Made by a program: the position numbers and the translations under genes. From contig CAIKYE010000177.1 in NCBI GenBank assembly GCA_903831585.1, positions 1-9,390 on the forward strand: a DNA stretch of 9,390 bases, given 5' to 3'. This DNA comes from an uncultured Micrococcales bacterium. GTDB lineage: Bacteria > Actinomycetota > Actinomycetes > Actinomycetales > Microbacteriaceae. Shown here piece by piece: positions 6,609 to 9,390 of this stretch. The notes below the pieces were generated by a model. That model ran no database searches. It had not been told where the DNA came from and worked only from the letters and a program-made list of their open reading frames with translations. How positions within the stretch are numbered: position 1 is the stretch's first letter; each line of letters opens with the position of its first letter.

Positions 6609-7211
6609 CTATTCGACGCGTTCGAGACGAGCAGACGCGTGAGGTCTTAGCTCGCTGCCAGGCATTGCGATTTCCCAAACCCAGAGCAGTGCGTTTTCAA
6701 CCAGACCAAACATTCTCGTCGAGTGACGGTAAATCTTTGCACCCTCGAACGCGGCACCTGCATAAGAGGCTAGGTCAACGCGCGCGCCTTTAATGAAGCC
6801 GTCGTAAAGTTCTGCGAAACCACCGGGTTGCAAGGTGGCAACCTGAATATTGAAACCGCCGTGTTCGTTGCGAAGCTTCTCGAGATCTTCGTGGCTCTTT
6901 AGCGAAGGCTCGCCTTCACCAATCAGAAGCCCTGGGCCGTGATCTGCATCTTCGGCAGGGCGGGCAAGCCGCCAATAGCCGAGTTCGCTGGGTAGTTTGA
7001 TGTCTTCGTCGCCGATTAACTGAGCGCTTGAGATATAGGTGAGCACATTGTGGCCGTCGTGGGCAAATTCGATGCGCTGCTTAAACTCGCGATCTGTGGG
7101 GGCTTCTGAACCTTCAGCCTTGAAGCTGATGACCCCGGTTCCCTCCCACTTGCCAACTAGAAAGGCGAATGGTGTGAGCTCCAGAGGAAGGTCTTCTGGA
7201 AAGACGAACAA
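6609..7211 (-). CDS. FABP-like/nitrobindin-family beta-barrel protein
   Basis: The 200-residue protein belongs to the nitrobindin/FABP-like family (formerly DUF1794): ten-stranded barrels, some of which bind ferric heme and detoxify nitric oxide or peroxynitrite. The signature GxWxGxG is present as GKWEGTG (20-26). A histidine near the C-terminus, H191 in RPHASARLERV, sits where the proximal heme ligand lies in mycobacterial and plant nitrobindins, so heme binding is plausible. At 200 residues it is longer than the roughly 165 of M. tuberculosis nitrobindin, with extra loops around 80-110. The start is TTG at 7211, immediately after the TAG of the 36-aa gene and in the same frame. This position aligns with family N-termini at the xPxDLPxELxP segment. 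Translation is probably coupled. The ligand is not proven by sequence. Confidence 0.88.
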   Translation of the reverse strand: MFVFPEDLPLELTPFAFLVGKWEGTGVISFKAEGSEAPTDREFKQRIEFAHDGHNVLTYISSAQLIGDEDIKLPSELGYWRLARPAEDADHGPGLLIGEGEPSLKSHEDLEKLRNEHGGFNIQVATLQPGGFAELYDGFIKGARVDLASYAGAAFEGAKIYRHSTRMFGLVENALLWVWEIAMPGSELRPHASARLERVE

Positions 7212-7322
7212 CTACTTCTGACCCTTGAAGAGCTTGTAAAGCACAAGTGCAGAGACTCCGGCGATTGCCAGAGACGCGAGAACGAGTAGTCCGGTGAAAA
7301 AGATTTCGAGCGCTAGCTTCAT
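7212..7322 (-). CDS. Small single-span membrane protein, 36 aa
   Basis: The ORF runs from ATG at 7322 to TAG at 7212. The protein starts MKLALEIFFTGLLV and ends LYKLFKGQK: one hydrophobic helix of about 23 residues (roughly 6-28) followed by a basic end, which predicts the C-terminus in the cytosol. It is below the usual gene-calling size but has support. A -10 element sits exactly 6 nt before its ATG, it fills the gap between two clear genes, and its stop abuts the start of the FABP-like gene. The family is unknown to me. It could act as a small membrane partner or as a leader whose translation feeds the next gene. Confidence 0.6.
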   Translation of the reverse strand: MKLALEIFFTGLLVLASLAIAGVSALVLYKLFKGQK

Positions 7323-7334
7323 GGCTTAATTCTA
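7323..7334 (-). promoter_or_regulatory. Putative leaderless promoter -10 for the 36-aa gene
   Basis: On the minus strand, TAGAAT (7334-7329) is followed by TAAGCC (6 nt) and the ATG at 7322. The first three bases of the hexamer are also the TAG stop of the preceding 85-aa gene. This may be an internal promoter for the FABP-ygfZ-FUSC part of the run. Confidence 0.45.
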
Positions 7335-7589
7335 ACCTCGCAACCAGACGAAGGCCGTGGCAAGGGTGAGAATCAGGTAGCTTCCGCCGCCAACGTAAAC
7401 CAGTCGACGCACGAAACCCTTTGGCTCGGCCCTGAAGAGTTGAATCAGAGAAACGAAGGCGAGCGAGCCAGCGAGAATCGCGGCGAACGGAGCAAGAATC
7501 TCGGCCTTCGAGACCTGGCTAACCAGCACCACGGTCATGATGGCGACGGTCAACCAAATCAAAATTATTTCGAGCCAATTCTGTTTCAC
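7332..7589 (-). CDS. Small integral membrane protein, 85 aa, three predicted helices
   Basis: The 85-residue protein is hydrophobic throughout, with three predicted helices at about 6-26, 32-52 and 63-83. The basic loop FRAEPKGFVRR between helices 2 and 3 is expected in the cytosol, giving an N-in, C-out topology. No catalytic motif or signal cleavage site is visible and I do not recognise the family. The start is GTG at 7589; no Shine-Dalgarno is seen, but a -10-like hexamer lies 6 nt upstream. It is the first gene of the leftward run and is divergent from glnR, sharing a 64-base regulatory gap with it. It ends 9 bases before the 36-aa gene, in the same frame. Confidence 0.72.
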   Translation of the reverse strand: MKQNWLEIILIWLTVAIMTVVLVSQVSKAEILAPFAAILAGSLAFVSLIQLFRAEPKGFVRRLVYVGGGSYLILTLATAFVWLRG

Positions 7590-7601
7590 GCTCTAATCAT
7601 G
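7590..7601 (-). promoter_or_regulatory. Putative leaderless promoter -10 for the 85-aa membrane gene
   Basis: On the minus strand, CATGAT (7601-7596) is followed by TAGAGC (6 nt) and the GTG start at 7589. It matches the A and final T of the actinobacterial -10 but lacks the first T, so it is weaker than the others. It overlaps by two bases the left arm of the inverted repeat in this gap. Confidence 0.4.
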
Positions 7602-7638
7602 CCTTAAGCCCAGGTTGCGCTTGGCTATGCTTAAGGCA
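7600..7638. repeat. Perfect 10-bp inverted repeat between glnR and the leftward run (candidate operator)
   Basis: The arms are TGCCTTAAGC (7600-7609) and GCTTAAGGCA (7629-7638), separated by 19 bases. Each contains the palindrome CTTAAG, with the two centres 27 bp apart. The left arm lies where a -35 for glnR would be and touches the -10 of the leftward gene. The right arm overlaps the glnR -10 and predicted transcription start. This placement suits a repressor controlling both directions. It does not match the GTnAC/GAAAC pattern of known GlnR boxes. Confidence 0.5.
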
Positions 7639-7653
7639 CCAGTTTGGAGAGAA
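7626..7653 (+). promoter_or_regulatory. Putative glnR promoter -10 and ribosome-binding site
   Basis: TATGCT (7626-7631) is a good actinobacterial -10 and predicts transcription starting near 7638. A Shine-Dalgarno, GGAGAG (7646-7651), lies just before ATG 7654, so glnR appears to have a short ordinary leader of about 16 bases, unlike its neighbours. A weak -35 (TTAAGC, 7604-7609) overlaps the left repeat arm. Confidence 0.5.
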
Positions 7654-8337
7654 ATGGCCCAACTTCTGATTTTGACGGCCTCGGCCGATTCAGAAGTGCT
7701 GCCCGCCCTGCAACTTTTGAGCCACAGGTTTCGTGCCATTCCGGCCGAACCGGCAAGCCTGGTAAACGCCCCGAGCGCAGACCTTATTTTCTTGGACGCT
7801 CGCCGCGATCTAGCCGCAGCGAAGTCAATCGCGAGGCTCTTGCACACCACCGGACTCAGCACACCACTGATTGCGATTGTCACCGAAGGTGGATTAGCAG
7901 GTGTTTCTGGCGAGTGGGGCGTCGCAGACATAATTCTCGATACCGCTGGCCCTGCCGAGGTAGACACCAGAATTCGTTTGGCTTTGGCTAGACAAAACGA
8001 CAAGCAGCCAAGTGAGCAAATTCAGACCTCAGGAATCAGTATCGACGAGGGCAGCTACACCGCTCGCGTTCATGGCAAGCCACTCGATCTCACCTTCAAA
8101 GAATTCGCGCTACTAAAGTTTTTGGCGCAGCATCCGGGCAGAGTATTCACTCGAGACCAGCTGCTGAGCGAAGTCTGGGGCTATGACTACTTCGGCGGCA
8201 CAAGAACCGTCGACGTGCACATTCGTCGCCTTCGCGCCAAGCTGGGCGACCTAGAGGCGCTGATTGGCACGGTGCACAACGTTGGCTATCGTTTTGCCCC
8301 GGCACCCGAAGATAATTTCTCGGCTACCGCCCATTAA
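7654..8337 (+). CDS. glnR: GlnR-type orphan nitrogen response regulator
   Basis: GlnR is the actinobacterial master regulator of nitrogen assimilation genes such as glnA and amtB. The 227-residue protein has an atypical receiver (about 1-110) that lacks the normal acidic pair and has no partner kinase gene here. D48 is followed by R50 ([13 protein letters not shown]), and T8 is present. This matches the GlnR arrangement in which the aspartate is locked by the arginine and threonine and the protein dimerises without phosphorylation. The winged-helix domain (about 128-218) has [50 protein letters not shown] and VHNVGYRF, very close to known GlnR. I chose ATG 7654 for its ribosome-binding site; TTG 7615 and ATG 7627 are in frame but start at or before the predicted promoter. 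Next is ppk, 24 bases on. Confidence 0.9.
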   Translation: MAQLLILTASADSEVLPALQLLSHRFRAIPAEPASLVNAPSADLIFLDARRDLAAAKSIARLLHTTGLSTPLIAIVTEGGLAGVSGEWGVADIILDTAGPAEVDTRIRLALARQNDKQPSEQIQTSGISIDEGSYTARVHGKPLDLTFKEFALLKFLAQHPGRVFTRDQLLSEVWGYDYFGGTRTVDVHIRRLRAKLGDLEALIGTVHNVGYRFAPAPEDNFSATAH

Positions 8338-8348
8338 CCCATTCGTGG

Positions 8349-8361
8349 CAGACTTGGGCTT
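8349..8361 (+). promoter_or_regulatory. Possible promoter -10 for ppk within the 24-base glnR-ppk gap
   Basis: CAGACT (8349-8354) followed by 7 bases precedes ATG 8362. There is no Shine-Dalgarno before the ATG, which argues for leaderless initiation. Alternatively ppk is read from the glnR transcript. The hexamer lacks the first T, so this is weak. Confidence 0.3.
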
Positions 8362-9390
8362 ATGTCTGACGAAACCATGGCCATCGACCTCATTGATGAC
8401 TCGAACGGCCTACCCTCAGACCGCTATCTAGACCGTGAACTGAGCTGGTTGGCCTTCAACCAGCGCGTTCTGGAGCTCGCAGAAGACCCAGACCTTTACC
8501 TTCTCGAGCGGGTCAACTTTCTGAGCATTTTTGCCTCTAACCTCGATGAGTTCTTCATGGTTCGCGTTGCCGGTCTAAAGCGCCGCATCGCCACCGGCCT
8601 CGCGGTTCACTCGTCTTCGGGCCTCGAACCAGCCGAGGTGCTCACCAGCATCAGCGAAGAGGCGCACCGACTTCAAGAGCGTCACGCGGCATTGTTCCGA
8701 GACCAGATCGAGCCGGCTCTGCGAGCAAACGGAATTCGACTGGTGCACTGGCACGAACTCGAAGAGCAAGAGAAGTCGGCGCTGCACGGTTACTTTCAGA
8801 AGCAGATTTTTCCGGTGCTAACACCGCTTGCCGTTGATCCGGCTCACCCTTTTCCATACATCTCTGGTCTCTCACTAAACCTTGCGGTCGTGGTTCGAAA
8901 CGAGCAGCAAGACACCGAACACTTTGCCCGTGTAAAGGTTCCACCGCTGCTTCCACGCTTTGTGAGAATTCCGGGCAATTCTTCTTCGCACGACGTCAAG
9001 TATGTTCCACTCGAAGACATCATCGGTGAATTCTTGGGCCAGCTGTTTCCGGGCATGAAGGTAGTTCAGCAGCACGCGTTTCGAGTCACTCGAAACGAAG
9101 ATCTCGACGTCGACGAAGATGAAGGTGAAAACCTTCTCGTTGCTCTAGAAAAAGAATTGCTGCGCCGCAGGTTCGGCCCGCCGGTTCGACTCGAAGTTGC
9201 TAACAACATCAACCCAGAAGTTCTAGAACTTTTGATGCACGAGCTCGACATAACCGACGAAGACGTCTACCAACTTCCGGCACCGCTCGACCTGACCGGT
9301 CTTAGCGAAATTGCATTCTTGAACCGACCAGAGTTGCGGTTTCCGATTCACCCGAGAATTACCAACCGCTATCTGCACGCCGGTGAAGAT
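8362..9390 (+). CDS. ppk: Polyphosphate kinase PPK1, N-terminal half (3' end outside window)
   Basis: PPK1 reversibly transfers the terminal phosphate of ATP to inorganic polyphosphate at the membrane face or in the cytosol, storing phosphate and energy. The frame is open from ATG 8362 to the last base, giving 343 of about 700 expected residues. The N-terminal domain has [13 protein letters not shown] (25-37) and [11 protein letters not shown] (59-69), both strongly conserved in PPK1 and involved in the nucleotide site. The start of the head domain shows [19 protein letters not shown] (about 152-170) and later [12 protein letters not shown] near the window end. The catalytic histidines lie beyond the window and cannot be checked. 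The acidic stretch [14 protein letters not shown] around residues 244-257 is usual for actinobacterial forms. Position after glnR suggests joint nitrogen and phosphate control. Confidence 0.95.
   Translation, partial: MSDETMAIDLIDDSNGLPSDRYLDRELSWLAFNQRVLELAEDPDLYLLERVNFLSIFASNLDEFFMVRVAGLKRRIATGLAVHSSSGLEPAEVLTSISEEAHRLQERHAALFRDQIEPALRANGIRLVHWHELEEQEKSALHGYFQKQIFPVLTPLAVDPAHPFPYISGLSLNLAVVVRNEQQDTEHFARVKVPPLLPRFVRIPGNSSSHDVKYVPLEDIIGEFLGQLFPGMKVVQQHAFRVTRNEDLDVDEDEGENLLVALEKELLRRRFGPPVRLEVANNINPEVLELLMHELDITDEDVYQLPAPLDLTGLSEIAFLNRPELRFPIHPRITNRYLHAGED

Noticed and set aside
4482..7589. Stop-codon reassignment to explain the single-frame gene run
   Set aside because: TAG and TAA end other genes in the window at expected protein lengths (PhoU, Gpm, RegX3, GlnR), so these codons behave as normal stops.
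7615..7653. Longer glnR start at TTG 7615 or ATG 7627
   Set aside because: Both fall at or upstream of the predicted -10 and transcription start, and the family N-terminus matches the ATG at 7654 with GGAGAG before it.
1..9390. Mobile element, CRISPR array, prophage or defence island
   Set aside because: No transposase, integrase, terminal repeats, regular direct repeats, tRNA-type attachment site or defence-gene domain was seen; all genes are chromosomal housekeeping or regulatory types with uniform base composition.

Overview
The window reads as a compact stretch of an actinobacterial chromosome, most likely Microbacteriaceae. By eye G+C is a little above 50%, which points to the streamlined freshwater lineages of that family (Rhodoluna/Aquiluna type) rather than a high-G+C soil relative. 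Support comes from the gene families (SenX3/RegX3, an orphan GlnR, a nitrobindin/FABP-like barrel, an actinobacterial YgfZ) and from the order of genes. I recall gpm1-senX3-regX3 being adjacent in Mycobacterium tuberculosis (Rv0489-Rv0491). YgfZ, the FABP-like protein, GlnR and a phoU paralogue also cluster there (Rv0811c-Rv0821c region). Here the two neighbourhoods are joined. The taxon is inferred, not searched.

Layout. 1-363 (+) is the C-terminal part of a predicted secreted or lipoprotein gene. 384-2095 (-) is the phosphate-type two-component pair regX3/senX3, overlapping by 4 nt. 2243-2893 (+) is phoU, divergent from senX3. 2890-3642 (-) is phosphoglycerate mutase, whose stop codon shares bases with the phoU stop. 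3694-4479 (+) is an uncharacterised class I SAM methyltransferase, divergent from gpm. 4482-7589 (-) is a run of five genes: an 85-aa membrane protein, a 36-aa membrane protein, a nitrobindin-like barrel, YgfZ, and a FUSC-type membrane protein. 7654-8337 (+) is glnR. 8362-9390 (+) is the start of polyphosphate kinase, cut by the window end. No gap exceeds 300 bases. I see no RNA gene, mobile element or CRISPR array.

How it works together. RegX3/SenX3, PhoU and Ppk form a phosphate-sensing and polyphosphate-storage theme. GlnR adds nitrogen control next to ppk. YgfZ (Fe-S cluster maintenance) beside a heme-binding nitrobindin-like protein suggests a redox or nitric-oxide theme in the leftward run.

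The least ordinary signals are: (1) a repeated promoter layout, an A/T-anchored -10 hexamer followed by exactly 6 nt and then the start codon at five genes, which implies widespread leaderless transcription; (2) a SenX3 with no transmembrane segment and no room for one; (3) a perfect 10-bp inverted repeat between glnR and the leftward genes; (4) a leftward run in which the 36-aa, FABP, YgfZ and FUSC ORFs all lie in one frame, separated by single stop codons and opened by TTG starts. I found no clear new defence or mobile system.
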